Shown: positions 12,518 through 24,240 of the stretch, one piece after another | Layout: each line of letters opens with the position of its first letter | Position numbering within the stretch: the first letter of the stretch is position 1 | NCBI RefSeq assembly: GCF_000715075.1 | Contig: NC_134084.1 | Location: 97,692,411-97,756,410 of the forward strand | DNA length: 64,000 nt | DNA from: Nicotiana tabacum | Lineage: Eukaryota > Streptophyta > Magnoliopsida > Solanales > Solanaceae | Reading direction: 5' to 3' | Position numbers and translations under genes: made by a program | The notes under the pieces: generated by a model | Databases searched by the model: none | The model's input: the letters and a program-made list of their open reading frames with translations, nothing else | Told to the model about the DNA's origin: nothing

Positions 12518-12689
12518 TGTGATTTGGTTTAAAATTATTCGTTAATATAGGATATACGCGCAATGCGTGTACCCAAAACTAGTACTACTATTTATAAGTA
12601 TATAACATTCGACTCGAAGTGATAAAATTAACTGGAGTATTCTAGAACCGTATGAAATTTGAAAATTCTGTGAAATATAGTAAGTTCTA

Positions 12690-12859
12690 TCCTAGGGCGA
12701 ACCTAGGCAGAAGTGTCGGGTTCATCTAAACCTATAACTTTCAACACAAAGCAAAAATTTATGAGTAAAAAAATCATTAAAATTTATTCAATACTAAAAG
12801 TCTTAAAGGTTGAAACCATGAAATTATATCTTGCGTCCGCCTCTGGTTCTATCAATATA
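12690..12859. other. Unassigned repeat-like sequence before the SINE
   Basis: The stretch from CTAGGGCGAACCTAGG to GCGTCCGCCTCTGG resembles short dispersed plant sequences, but I cannot name a family. It has no convincing open frame. Confidence 0.25.
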
Positions 12860-12860
12860 A

Positions 12861-13039
12861 AGGGCGGGTGGTGTACTAAGCTTCCGCTATATGCAGGATC
12901 CGGGGAATGGCCAGACCACAAGGGTCTATTGTACATAGTCTTACTCTACATTTCTGCATGTGGCTGTTTTCATGGCTCGAACATCTGACCTCCCGGTCAC
13001 ATGGCAGCAACTTTAGCAGTTGCACCAAGGCTCCCCTTC
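12861..13039 (+). mobile_element. tRNA-derived SINE (Au-like)
   Basis: About 180 bases starting GGGCGGGTGGTGTACTAAGC and ending GCACCAAGGCTCCCCTTC. An A-box-like GGTGTACTAAGC is followed by a decayed B box, GGCTCGAACAT (consensus GGTTCGAANCC). The final GCACCAAGGCTCCCCTTC is the end I know from Au-type angiosperm SINEs. Flanking copies of TTCTATCAATATA (12847-12859) and TTCTATCTATATA (13037-13049) differ at one base and are a plausible target-site duplication. The boundary overlaps the repeat by a few bases. The damaged B box suggests it is no longer transcribed. Confidence 0.75.
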
Positions 13040-13164
13040 TATCTATATAGTTTCCAAATTCTTCAATACAGTGTAAAGAATTCTTAAGACTGTCAAATAA
13101 CATACATGATAACTATCAATAACTAGCTATAGTAAATTAGAATCAATAATATGAAACATAATTG

Positions 13165-13180
13165 AAGTTACTTATTGCTA
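13165..13180. repeat. LINE target-site duplication, left copy
   Basis: AAGTTACTTATTGCTA, identical to 20161-20176. The left copy immediately precedes the LINE body. Confidence 0.85.
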
Positions 13181-13244
13181 TGTCCACCACTTCATATGAA
13201 CCAACTCAGAGTGGTTAGCTTGTCTGCAACTTTATACCACTGAC

Positions 13245-15575
13245 ATGGTCGCATCCTCACCCCCGATGGAGAACCCATCCTCCAAAAGACCACCGGAACC
13301 ACTGGATCCCCCTACAATTTCCTCCGAAATTGAGATGGATGAGGATACCCCTAAAAAATCTCTTTCAAAGAGATCCTTCTGGAAAAGAATTTGATGCCCA
13401 CCACTTCATATGAACTAACTTACTCTCCTCTCATGTTCGAGCTAAATGCGGGGAATATCCCCATCCCTTTGTCAAAGGAGGACAAGAACAGATTATACCT
13501 ACCCTGAAGAAACTCCCTAATAGTAAAACTATTTGGGAGGAAAATTCCCCATCAGCTACTGCGAGCAAAGCTCGCACATCTTTGGAAGCCCATTGAACAC
13601 CTAATGCTAATCGACCTAGGTTATGACTTCTTCATCGTCAAATTCAACCTAGAAGCTAGCATGAACAACGTCCTGATAGTGGGACCCTAGTTTATCATGG
13701 GCCACTTCCTTTCTAAATGGAAATAGGAACCAACTTTGTCCCAACTGAATCCAAACTTGCTATTACAACAATTTGGATCAAACTCCTACAGCTCCCAACA
13801 GTCTATAACAGAGTGATTCTTGAGTAAGTGGGCAATAGGGTGGGAAAACTACTAAAAATAGATACATGTACCTCCTTTTCCTTAGAGGCAGATATGCCAG
13901 ATCTGTGTCCAGGTTCCATTAGACATTCCAATTACCATCGCAGTTACCATCGAAACCCACAACCAACCCATCCTATATGAGGCGGAAAGGATTTTCTACA
14001 AGGGATATGGGAGAATTGGCCATATACTTTGCCACTATCCATTCACGCCCAATATCAATGAAGCCAACAGCCCAACTAATCCAAACCCTATATCCACAAT
14101 TATAGGTACAACTCATGCCGAAGACTCCCTGTGGTAAATGGTTCCATTTAGGCGGAACAAAAAAGGAACCCACAAAAGAAATTACTTGCCAAGGCCAGTC
14201 GGAGCATCACTGGAGTAGCCCACGATCTAGGTAAGGCGGTACAATAAAGCTACAGGTACGTTCCTTGACCTCTATGCCACCCCTAGTGGCGATAGCAACC
14301 CTAAAGCACACGAACATCTGAATCTAGGGGAACATTTGGGCCCTAGGAGGTGGGCTTTGGAGATCCAACAATACTCTAAGTCCTTAAGGCCCAAACCCGA
14401 TAAAGGCCTATCATCACAAGGGGGCCTTGTCAAAATAAGTGAAGCCCCACAAGCAAAGCGGACTGGGCCGAAAAGGCATCTGCACAAGTCAGACATAAGC
14501 ACAAAAGATACCACTTTAAGGAATATCTCCATTCCCAAAAATCCAAATGCAATCTACAAATATGGGATCCCAAATGACAATGCTCCTCCCTAATTGGGTA
14601 CTTTGACACAAATAGAGAGTATCTCCTTTTTGGAAAAAGATCCCTTGTCAACACAAACCTATCCTAATTTGGCTCACTCACTCATGAAAGGCCACTCTAA
14701 TGCGCCTGCACTTGCGCAACACACTACACGCTCCCTTCTATCCCCCGACTTTGCCTCTTCCAATGAAGGTAATCAATTACATATTACAAACCCAAGAACC
14801 AATACTATCTTTGAGGTGACACCCCATGTCAATCCCTCAAGATTATTTGCAGAAGGCAAATCGTCCCACACGAAATCCAAAGAGGAGATGGACTATAATG
14901 CTTCTCCCTTATCCTCTTCTTCATTCACCCCTAGTCACACCACCAGCCCCATTCACTCTATCCTTTCTGATGGAAAACAACAACCCTCCTTCCCAAACAC
15001 AAACCACAACTCTGTTAACTATCTCCACCACTTCAATTCCTTTAGAGCTAATTCCGGAGTCATGGTTGGAAATGGCACTCCAAGGACACACCCAGAACCT
15101 CTAAATGATGGTTGGGTTGGTCCTAATAGAAATAACCATCCAAAATCCCAGGTACGTAGATCGACAAGCCACATGGCTTCTCTACTAGGGTCTGGAAAAC
15201 TTTGAACACCAGTTATGGATGTCCACTTTACTCCAAGCCCAATACATGAGGCACCAACAACCCATTTCTATAGAGGAACTCAACACACTCATGGGCCAGT
15301 TTTGCCAGACCATGCCCTTTTTTACCACTCATGAACCTGGAGGCTCTAGTCTCATCTCCAACCTTCCAACTCTGGCCACCAATAGTCCAAGTTCCTCATC
15401 CACCACCATCACAACCACTCTCACAATCGATCTTCTGAGCAGGGGCACTACTATGGAATTGGACTATCTTCGAGAGTCCAATGTGGACTTGCACAACATC
15501 CTAGAAAATCTAGGGATGCCAAAGACAAAGGACTTCCTCATACAGGAACCCCTGGAGATAGAGTTCAAAGAGTAG
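13245..15575 (+). pseudogene. LINE ORF1: DUF4283/zinc-knuckle RNA-binding protein remnant
   Basis: An ATG at 13245 opens about 46 codons beginning MVASSPP and rich in Pro, Ser and Lys, then a stop. Degraded reading continues with a DUF4283-like block (about 13500-13850; KLFGRKI, LWKPIEHLMLIDLGYDFFIVKF, VGP.FIMGHFLSKWK). A zinc-knuckle-like block follows (about 13965-14040; LYEAERIFYKGYGRIGHILC), in which the expected first Cys pair is lost. From 14336 to 15575 the frames are rich in Ser, Thr, Asn and Pro, as is usual for the low-complexity C-terminus of plant LINE ORF1. In the family this protein binds element RNA and packages it with the RT. Numerous stops rule out function. Confidence 0.75.
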
Positions 15576-15829
15576 TCAGGAGAAATGCTTATTGCTCCGT
15601 GCCCCAAAAGACTCAAAAGCTACAAACTCGATCTTCGGGTACACTCATTTCCATACTCAAAAAATTCAGCAGTGACTCTAGTCCCTCTGGCGGGTACCAT
15701 GAACCCAACCTTCATGAGCAAGGGGAAGGGAATTAAAAGGAAAGCTCCAATCTAAAACTCCCTCTTAATGAACTTCATAATATGAAATGCTAGGGGGCCA
15801 ACAATGCGGAGTTCCGTAGGCACTGCTAA

Positions 15830-16480
15830 TCTATGGTAAAGCTCTATAACCCTGCCATGCTGGTCTTACTGGAGACTAGATGGCAAACCACAAATACCTC
15901 ACTGCTGAGCTCAAGTTTGATGCCCAATTCCAATCCCCTTCTACTGGACAGACTGGTGGGATTGTTGTCATGTGGAAGGATGATCTGCTAAGTTAGAGGA
16001 AATAGCTACTACTCCATAGGGAGTGCATGTCATGGTCAAGGTAATCCAATCCTCCACTAAACGGCTTTTTTCTGCTATATATGCTAGTGACTATGTCAAT
16101 AATAGAAATAAGCTCTGGAATACATTAGAGGATCTAGCTTTTGTGTATGGGGTAGTTGGCTTCTTGGAGGGGATTTCAATGAACTTCTCAAAGCCAAGGA
16201 TATGTTTGGGGGTAATAACTTGAACACTAATAGAAACAATAGATTCTTAAAATGCTTGAACAGTTGCAAATTGGTGGACCTATATTTTAAAGGCTCTAAA
16301 TAAACTTGGTTTATTAAAAAAATACTCCAATAAGCAAGACCTAATCCTAGAAAGACTTGATAAGGGCTTTGCAACGGATGCTTGGATTGGGGAGTTCCCT
16401 GAATCAACTGTTATACAACTTCCTAGGACTCACTCAGACCAATATCCTCTTCTTTTAAGCCTAATCCAACAGAATCACAA
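15830..16480 (+). pseudogene. LINE apurinic-type endonuclease domain remnant
   Basis: Reading across frames gives LLETRW (about 15868), a GGDFNE active-site block (about 16164), RLDKGFAT (about 16348) and LPRTHSDQYPLLL (about 16418). These are the ordered motifs of the exonuclease-endonuclease-phosphatase domain that nicks target DNA in L1-type elements. Several stops and frame changes interrupt it. It is directly continued by the RT region after the tandem duplication. Confidence 0.8.
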
Positions 16481-16485
16481 CAGGG

Positions 16486-16817
16486 AAAACAAGCCTTTTA
16501 AGTTTGAATCTATGTGCTGCAGCCACCCTGACTTCCTCCCTCTTGTGGAGGGCATTTTCGATGCTAGTACTAATATCCTGAAACCTACCTCTGTTTTTAC
16601 TAATAGAGTAGCTGTCTGGAATAAACATGTCTTTGGCAACATCTTCCATAGGAAACAAGCCTTTTAAGTTTGAATCAATGTGGTGTAGCCACCCTGACTT
16701 CCTCCCTCTTATGGAGGGCATTTTCGATGCTAGTACTAATATCCTGAAAGCTACCTCTGTTTTTACCAATAGAGTAGCTGTCTGGAATAAACATGTTTTT
16801 GGCAACATCTTCTATAG
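16486..16817 (+). repeat. 166-bp tandem duplication inside the LINE
   Basis: 16486-16651 and 16652-16817 are nearly identical (only a few substitutions seen), starting near AACAAGCCTTTTAAGTTTGA and ending TTGGCAACATCTTC. The period of 166 is not a multiple of three, so it shifts the reading frame between the endonuclease and RT. Confidence 0.92.
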
Positions 16818-16879
16818 GAAAAGGCATATCCTTGCTAGACTTTCTGGCATTCAGAAGTCCAATGCCTACCCCTTTAGCA

Positions 16880-18170
16880 CCTTCCTTTAAGAGCTTGAAG
16901 CCAAGCTCCAACATGACATCTCTGTCATTCTAAAGAGTAAAGAAGACTTTTAGAAGCTTAAATCCAGAATTAGTTGGTTAAGTGAGGGTGATGCTAATAT
17001 TAAATTCTTCCATATATAAACACTTAATAGAAGAAGGAGGAACATAATCATGTCCATAAAGGATGAGGTTGGGAATAATTTTCAGAATCCCAAGGACATT
17101 AAAGATACAATCTTTAACTACTTCATCATGATCTATACCATTGAACATCGTAGCTCAATGTTGAACAGGATCCACATCACTGATAGTACTAATGTACTAA
17201 ATATCAGGGAGTAGGACACCATTGACTCCACCCTTAGGCTCTCTGAGATTAAGTGCACCATATTCTCCTTTAAGGCCATGAAGGCACCTGGGCCTGATGG
17301 CCTCCACTCTTCTTCTGGCAGAAGTACTGGCACATAGTCTCTAACAGTAAAATCCAATTCTGCAACACTGTCATTTCCACAAGTATGGTCCCTTCTAAAA
17401 TAAACCAAACCAATCTCTGCCTCATCCCTAAATTCCCTAATGCCACTATGCTGAAAATCTTCAGACCAATTGGTCTGTACAACACACTGTATAAGCTGAT
17501 CACTAAGATTAGTGTCAATAGAATCAGACCTTGCTTCAAAACATCATTCCCCTACTCAATCCAGCTTTCTAGCCAATAGAAGAGCCGCTGATAATGCCAT
17601 TGTGGTCCAAGAGTACATTACCCACTTCCAAAATATGAAAGGTAAGAAGGCCAACATGATCCTGAAAATGAACTTAGAGAAGGATTTTGTTAGGTTAGAA
17701 TGGTCTTTCATTAGAGAATCCCTTCTCTTCTTCATGTTCCCCATTAAACATACCACCCTCAGCATGTCCTGTCTTACTACAAGCTCCATCTCCATCCTTG
17801 TCAATGGTACCCAGACTGATTACTTCAAGCCCAGTAAAGGCATTAGGTAGGGGGATCCTATGTCTCCCTACATGTTCATCATATGCATGGAAAGGCTTTC
17901 AAGAGATATTGACAATGCTGTAACTGATAAGGATTGGTTCCCTATCAGTATCAGCAGGGGAGGGCCTAGAATCTCCCACATATTCTTTGTTGATGACCTC
18001 ACTATGTTTGCCAGAGCAAATAAAAAAAAATGTGAGACAATCTTAGCCATTTTGGGCAATTTCAATGATGCATCTGGGCAGAAGGTCAACCTCCAGAAAT
18101 CCAAAGTGATTTTTTCCTCTAATTTCCAAACAGAGTGTGCCACATCTTGAAGTGCCATTTTAGGTATCAA
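16880..18170 (+). pseudogene. LINE reverse transcriptase domain remnant
   Basis: Motifs in order: KAPGPDGL (about 17280), SLIPKFPNA..LKIFRPI (about 17410-17470), FLANRRAADNAIVVQEYI (about 17566), MNLEKDFVRLEW (about 17670, normally D-KA-D-..W), GDPMSPYMFII (about 17851) and the catalytic FVDDL at 17986-18000 (normally FADDL). A long open frame covers 17860-18150. In a working LINE this enzyme copies the element RNA at the nicked target. Here a stop before GDPMSP, frame changes and a Lys-for-Lys-Ala change in the A box show decay. Confidence 0.88.
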
Positions 18171-19440
18171 AGGTGCTAAAGACTTTGGGGAAATACCTTG
18201 GTTTCTCCATCTTCACTAAAAGGCCTAGGAATAGTGACTTTCAGTTCATCATAGATAACCTAAACAGTAGAATGACAGGATAGAAAACCAAGTTCTAGAA
18301 CATAGATGGTCGAACCACTCTGGCCAAGTCCTGCCTTAGTAGCATCCCAAACCATGTTATGCAATACATCTAGTTACACTCCCAAATAACCAACCAAATT
18401 GATAAAATTCAAAGGAATTTTATTTGGGGTACAACTCCTATGAAAAGGAAGTTACACATTGTCAAGTGGGCCATTGTCACCAAACCAAAGAACAAGGGAG
18501 GGTTGGGCCTCCAACAGTCCCACCTAAAGAACAAAACATGTCACACCAGTCTTTCTTGGAGACTCTACAATAATACTACCTCCATATGGGCTAGAGTGTT
18601 CATGGGTAAGCTCTGCAATGGAGGACGGAGTAGGACTAAGGCTAAAACTAGAACCTGGAAAAATATTCATGAGGGCTGGAAGATTTGCACAAATTGCACT
18701 AGATGGGTGGTTCACAAAGGGGATAAGGTTAGATTTTTTACTGACTCATGGATACCTAAGATGCAACCTCTGGATAAATTCCTTAATGGTCCATGGCACC
18801 ACAGAGACATGAACACCAGGATTAATGAAGTGTTCTCTAATGGGGTTTGGGATTTCAGCTACATTCCCTACCCAATCCCATATGACATCGCTTTGATAAT
18901 ATAAAATACCTTCATCCCCACCTCCACCTCTGTCGAAGATAAACTAATCTGGAATCTTAACCCCAATGGCACGTTTAGTACCAAATCAGTCTACTCCTAT
19001 CTTGATGCACTTATACACAATAATAATTTTATCGAAGACCACTTCAGCTGGATTTGGAAAGTAATGACCCCTAATAAGATCAAGTTCTTCATATGGCTCA
19101 TGCAACAAAACAGGCTGCCTACAGGAAATCACTTACATCATATTGGCCTGAGAATTATCCTTAATTGTTACTTCTGTGATCATGCAATAGAAAACATAAA
19201 CCATATCTTATTTGAATGTGCCACTGCCAAAACATTCTGGCAGCATCTACACAACTGCACTCAAAAGCCTAGCCTTAATGCAAACCCCTATTCTATGTCC
19301 AATTGGGAAGACACATGGCATATGCTCCAAAATGTGGATTACAATGCTTGCATCAAATGAAAACAACTACTGCCCTTCCGCCTCTGGGCAATATGGTTAA
19401 CTAGGAACTCTAATGTCATTGAAAAGAGGAAAAATCACAT
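18170..19440 (+). pseudogene. LINE RT connection and zf-RVT domain remnant
   Basis: 18440-18904 encodes the RT thumb/connection region (KRKLHIVKW, PKNKGGLGLQ, ..MGKL). 19064-19360 encodes a zf-RVT domain: KIKFFIWLMQQNRLPT, then the CYFCDHAIENINHILFEC zinc-binding cluster and TFWQHL. This C-terminal zinc ribbon is typical of plant L1 elements. Stops separate the pieces. Confidence 0.85.
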
Positions 19441-19539
19441 TAATGTTAACCAACAATAGCTACGGTTGTTGAATACCACCATGTAGCAGCCACTTTAAGG
19501 CATGTTCGAGCAACAACCACCTTATACCTAAAGTTGTGA

Positions 19540-20000
19540 CCACCAGATAAAGGCTATTATAAGCTGAACACTGATGGGGCTGCATGCCTTAACACAGGGA
19601 AAGGGGGTATGGGGGAGGGGGGTATTCAGAAATAGCAGGGGTGACTGGATCTTATTCTTCATGAGGGGGCTCCCAAACACTGATAGTCTTAGGGCAGAGC
19701 TCTAAGCCCTATGGTCGGGGCTGAAAATGGCCCTAGATCAAGGCTGGGCACCTCTAATGATTGACACAACGACTCTGAAATGGTGTTGGAAGTATTAAAG
19801 AATGGCAACTTAACTCACAATTCCATAATTTCTGATTGCATGTATCTGATGGAGCAGTTGGGGAACCCAGTCATAGGCCATAACTACAGGGAACAGAATC
19901 AAGTGTACGGACCTCCTCGCAAATGAATGAGCTAGGAAGAAAGTTTTGGACAATATCTAATTTTTGGCAGTTCCGCATGTGTTTGCAAACGAAGCAGTGT
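19540..20000 (+). pseudogene. LINE C-terminal RNase H-like domain remnant
   Basis: Translation near 19560 gives YKLNTDGA, the start of a plant-type RNase H-like domain, followed by RAL.ALWSGLKMALDQGW (about 19695-19745) and, after stops, ANE.ARKKVLDNI. The layout matches the C-terminal RVT_3 domain of plant LINEs. The sequence is interrupted by many stops. Confidence 0.7.
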
Positions 20001-20160
20001 GGCCAAACACCTTAGGAACTATTTTTGAAAGAAAAATCAATGTTTGTAATAGGGAGACTTTGGTAGACATTGATGATAATGAACAGGGGATCTCATCCCT
20101 CTATATTGGTGTAATTTTGTGAATGTTTATATGTATAAGTATCACGTTAACCACAAAAAA

Positions 20161-20176
20161 AAGTTACTTATTGCTA
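20161..20176. repeat. LINE target-site duplication, right copy
   Basis: AAGTTACTTATTGCTA directly after the terminal A run, identical to 13165-13180. The first two A residues could belong to the tail. Confidence 0.85.
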
Positions 20177-21341
20177 CAAGAAGTTAAAATCGCACTTATA
20201 ATGTAAATTTTTAGATTTATATGCTAAATTCTTAAAGCAAATTCTGACCTCTACATTATTTGATTTTCTCCATAATAATGAAGCTCAAGAAGATGACGAC
20301 GATGCTAAACATGTAGCATTTGATCAAACCTTTAGCTTTCACTCTTTTATTAATTGTAAATTAATCTTTTTTCTGTCCCTTACGCATATAATTCTTTAAA
20401 ACCCAGGCCTTTCGTCAGCAGACATACATTAAACAACGAGGTTCCTTAAACAACCTCACATAAGGAGACAAACAATTGAAGCCAATTTAGATTCCCAATG
20501 ACTTAAAACATGGGTAAAGGCTATCAATTAGATTTCATCCTAACAAGTTGGTGCATAAATTTAATTTTTATACTTACGGTAACTTAGAACGAGTTTGAAA
20601 TTATATGCATTGATACGTACTTTTATATTATCAATATATAATTTAATTTGTTATAATAAATTAATATTTTATTTTTGAAGTTATTGTGTTTTAACCTAAT
20701 ATATATAGAGATAATACTTGTTACTATTATAGGTGTTACACCTCATAAGTTTAACAACATTGACATCGTTATATATATTTGATATGGTATTTTGAGTGGA
20801 ACATTTTTTTTGTAAAGTAAAATAGTTTGAAGAATATGATTTTATATAGTTATTAATATTACTACTTTCGTATATGAGAAAGTTTATGAGATTTTCTTTA
20901 TTGTAAAGATAGAAATTATTTTCGCACAAGAAAAAAAGATTATCATTTTATCATTTTAAGAATTAAACGTACGAAAATTTATACTTTGTATATAAGATTA
21001 GGAAAATTTAAAAGTTAAGAAAATATATGTATTTTTACATAGATGTTTTAAATAATAATGTATATATTGATTTTATAAGATACCATATAACCATGATAGT
21101 AGGGTACATAAGTTATTATAATATGTTCAACAAATACATGTATACGATTGATGCAATATTTGCACAGTATATTATTGACAAAGCATGCAATTAGATACAT
21201 TTTTGTTAAATAAAATTGTTGATATGTTATATTATAATGATTTGCTTTTGCATGTAGTAGTACTATATAACAGCAATACAACCAAAAAAATAAATTGTAT
21301 GCATATTATATTATAAATAAGTAATTTAGTTTTAAACATGT
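20177..21341. other. AT-rich intergenic DNA, no gene seen
   Basis: Very AT-rich DNA with short frames in both strands that show no recognisable protein. It is the DNA into which the LINE inserted, reaching to the start of repeat X'. Confidence 0.45.
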
Positions 21342-23707
21342 TGTCACACCTTTTTTTTTACCACCCGAGGGGTATATGAGAGTTCTTCCAATTAAAGTGA
21401 CATAAATCGAAATGAGATTATTTTATTAATTTTAGAGTTGCCACTTGGGATAATTTATGGTGTCCCAAGTCACCGGTGTATTTTAAATCGCAAATCGAGG
21501 AAGTTTTTATTTTTTTAAAGTCTGCGAACCAGAAATTCTAAGTAAGGAATTCTGTTAACCCGGGAGAAGGTGTTAGGCTTTCCCGGATTCCGTGGTCCTA
21601 ACACGGTCGCTTAGCGATTTATACTTGGCTTAAATTGTTTAACTACTCATTTTAGGACCTATGTGCATTTATCATTTTACTGCTTTTAATTGCTTGATTA
21701 TTCGTAATTAAAGAATTGAGTTACGCGTATGTATACTCTTTTCCTTTGGCGCATTAAAAATCATGTCACGCGAACATGTCCACGATTAATAATGCTTTGT
21801 TTATTTTATTAAGAAAAGTTTGGTTGAAGTTGCGCGAACGCATCCCTCGAGTTATTTTTTAGAATTAAATTTGCAAATATGTTACACGAACATATACATA
21901 ATTACAATAATAGTCTAAATCGAGCCTAAAGCAAACTACGAGTATTTGATTAAGGCGTAATTTTGAAGTGCACCTAAAGATGTGATTATATCACTAAACT
22001 ATTCTACATCATGTAGCTAGGTGTAAAGGTACATACTACATGAGATACTTATTTGAATTAGATGTGACAACTTTATTTATTATATGCCAAACATGCCCAG
22101 ATTTTGAAATTTTGGAGCCTGACTAGGGTTGACTCCAAATGGACTCTAACCAAGACATATATTGTCTATTATTCAAACAGCTAAATTTATTTTAAAAGAA
22201 CTTGGGCCTGACTTAATTCAGATGAATCTGGCCCAAATAAATTATTAAACATTCAATCGATTTGAACATAATAGATTCAAGAAGATTTGGGCCTACTAAG
22301 TAACTCCGGCCCAGCACATATTTGAAGGAACTTGAAATTAACATTAGTCATGACAATACGTAAAATTTTGCCTATATTTTAAAACAGAAAAAATAAAAAG
22401 GAGTTTTTGAATAAATCGAAATCTGTTAAATTTTGGACAATCTTCCTACTGATTTGCCTAAGTCTTTATTTTCGAAATGCTGATTTTGAAGCTTATTTGT
22501 ATTTCAAAAAATCTTGAAGTGTAAATGCTATTGATCAACTAATTTTATTTTAGTAATAAATCAGAACACAAATTCATCAACCCAATTGGCTTTGGACCTA
22601 AAAATGTATTATGGTTATCACTTAGTTATTTTGTAAAAATCTGATTTCTATGACTTTAAGCTAATAATAATCCAACATTATTTAACTATTAAAAACAGTG
22701 AGGTAAATTGCTAATCTATTAAACTGGTTTAACACACAAGGAAATGCAGTAAAATTATTACATTTTTTGCTAACTTAATAACCAAACTGCCTATTACTAT
22801 TCTAACAGAATTTCTGGAAAATGATTTATGTGATGCTACTACATATAAACATACAAATTTTATAAATGTATGAATCTTTAAGCAGATTCTGTAATTTTCA
22901 GAACACTTTTAAACTAATACATTTGCCTAAAACATTGTAAACAAATTTACAACATAACAAACGAACAAGCTTCAAACTAACATGGTTCATGCAATATTCA
23001 AACTAATTGCAGATTTATCAACAAATTCCCATCATGATTCAGCAAAAGAATGAAACTTTACACTTTTTTGTTAAGAAAAGTACCTTGACAGTAGCAAGAA
23101 AACAAACAGAAAGAAAATAGGTTTCTGAAAAGTTGAGTGAGAAACAGCAGCAAACCCAAACAAAAAACCAAAACCAGCTTCCAATAACCCAGAAATCCAA
23201 AAGTTAGTGAGAAAAATCAGTAGGAGTTCTTTGCTAATAGTGAAAGAAAGAGACCCCAAAGTAGTGCAGAATCAGTGTATTTTTAGGTCTAAAATGTATA
23301 TCCAACTCTGTGTATAATGAAAAGAAGGAGTGTATTTATAGAATGATGAGATGAAAAGGGATTAGAATTTTTTTGTCCAAAGAATCTGTCAGAATTCCCT
23401 ATAAATTAGGGAAAATGGCATCTTCTTTATAGAAATGGACAGCTGCCTAATTTCTGGCACCTTCCTTATCTCAGAAAATGGACAAGTGTCCTATTTCCGG
23501 ATATTTTTTGGATCTTATCCTTTTTCTTACTCAGCATTGTGACAGGTGTCCCTATTCTAGAAAGTTCTAGCACTTTCTGAATGATTTTTTAGAATTTAGG
23601 TTTAAAAACTTGACCCTTAAGGGTCTTGGAATTACCTCAAAACTGGATTGGTTTCGAGCCTGAGTCAGATGACTCTTGGCCTAAAGAGCTTGGGCTCTTA
23701 AACTTTA

Positions 23708-23815
23708 ACAAAGCTATGGGCCTGTCCATTTAGCCAGGCCCAATTTTAACACAGAAATAAATAAATAAATAAATAATAACAAAGCCATGGGCCTGTCAAT
23801 TTAGCCAGGCCCAAA
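23708..23815. repeat. Two copies of a 35-bp segment separated by an AAATA run
   Basis: ACAAAGCTATGGGCCTGTCC... at 23708 and ACAAAGCCATGGGCCTGTCA... at 23779 continue with TTTAGCCAGGCCCA. They are 71 bases apart, with (AAAT)n between them. Confidence 0.8.
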
Positions 23816-23999
23816 AAAAAAAACAACAATAACAAAAATGAAATATTGAGGAAGAAATGAAGCACTGTTTTTTTTTTAATTTTTGATTAATCCGTCTAAT
23901 TAATTAATTAACAAATAAAATAAAAACTACATAATAATATAAAACTAACATAATATGATTATACTAACTTTACATATATTTTAATTAAATCCGGTTTTA

Positions 24000-24240
24000 A
24001 CTAATTAATTAATTATAATTAAAATAACTAAACATGATAATTAACAAAATAAATACAAAAATGCATTAAAAATAAATAACAGAAATAAATAAATAAAAAA
24101 ATAGAATAAGTAAATAAATAAAAAAATAGAATAAAATGCGGGAAAAAATAATAGAAATAAATACGGAAATTAACAGAAATAAAAAAAAAATGCATAAATG
24201 ACGGAAATAAATAACAAACACTTAAATAAAATTACAAAAT
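24000..24240. repeat. A-rich low-complexity stretch (AAATA units)
   Basis: Repeated AAATAAATA, GGAAATAA and similar words. No coding content. Confidence 0.7.

Larger units (their letters stand above)
13181..20160 (+). mobile_element. L1-type LINE, near full length (about 7.0 kb), inactive
   Basis: A non-LTR retrotransposon bounded by a perfect 16-bp direct repeat (AAGTTACTTATTGCTA at 13165-13180 and 20161-20176) and ending in a short A run. In order it carries an ORF1-like DUF4283 and zinc-knuckle region, an apurinic endonuclease, a reverse transcriptase with FVDDL, a zf-RVT domain and an RNase H-like domain. This is the plant L1 order. Both frames are broken by many stops and frameshifts and by a 166-bp internal tandem duplication. 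The intact duplication shows that the element inserted as a unit and decayed in place. Confidence 0.88.

Noticed and set aside
12935..13000. A tRNA gene at the B-box-like sequence
   Set aside because: No cloverleaf can be formed. The sequence is a SINE with a damaged B box.
20800..21300. Similarity between 21028-21056 and 31662-31692 (TGTATTTTTACATAGAT) as a duplicated locus
   Set aside because: Only about 30 AT-rich bases match by eye, and I could not extend the match.
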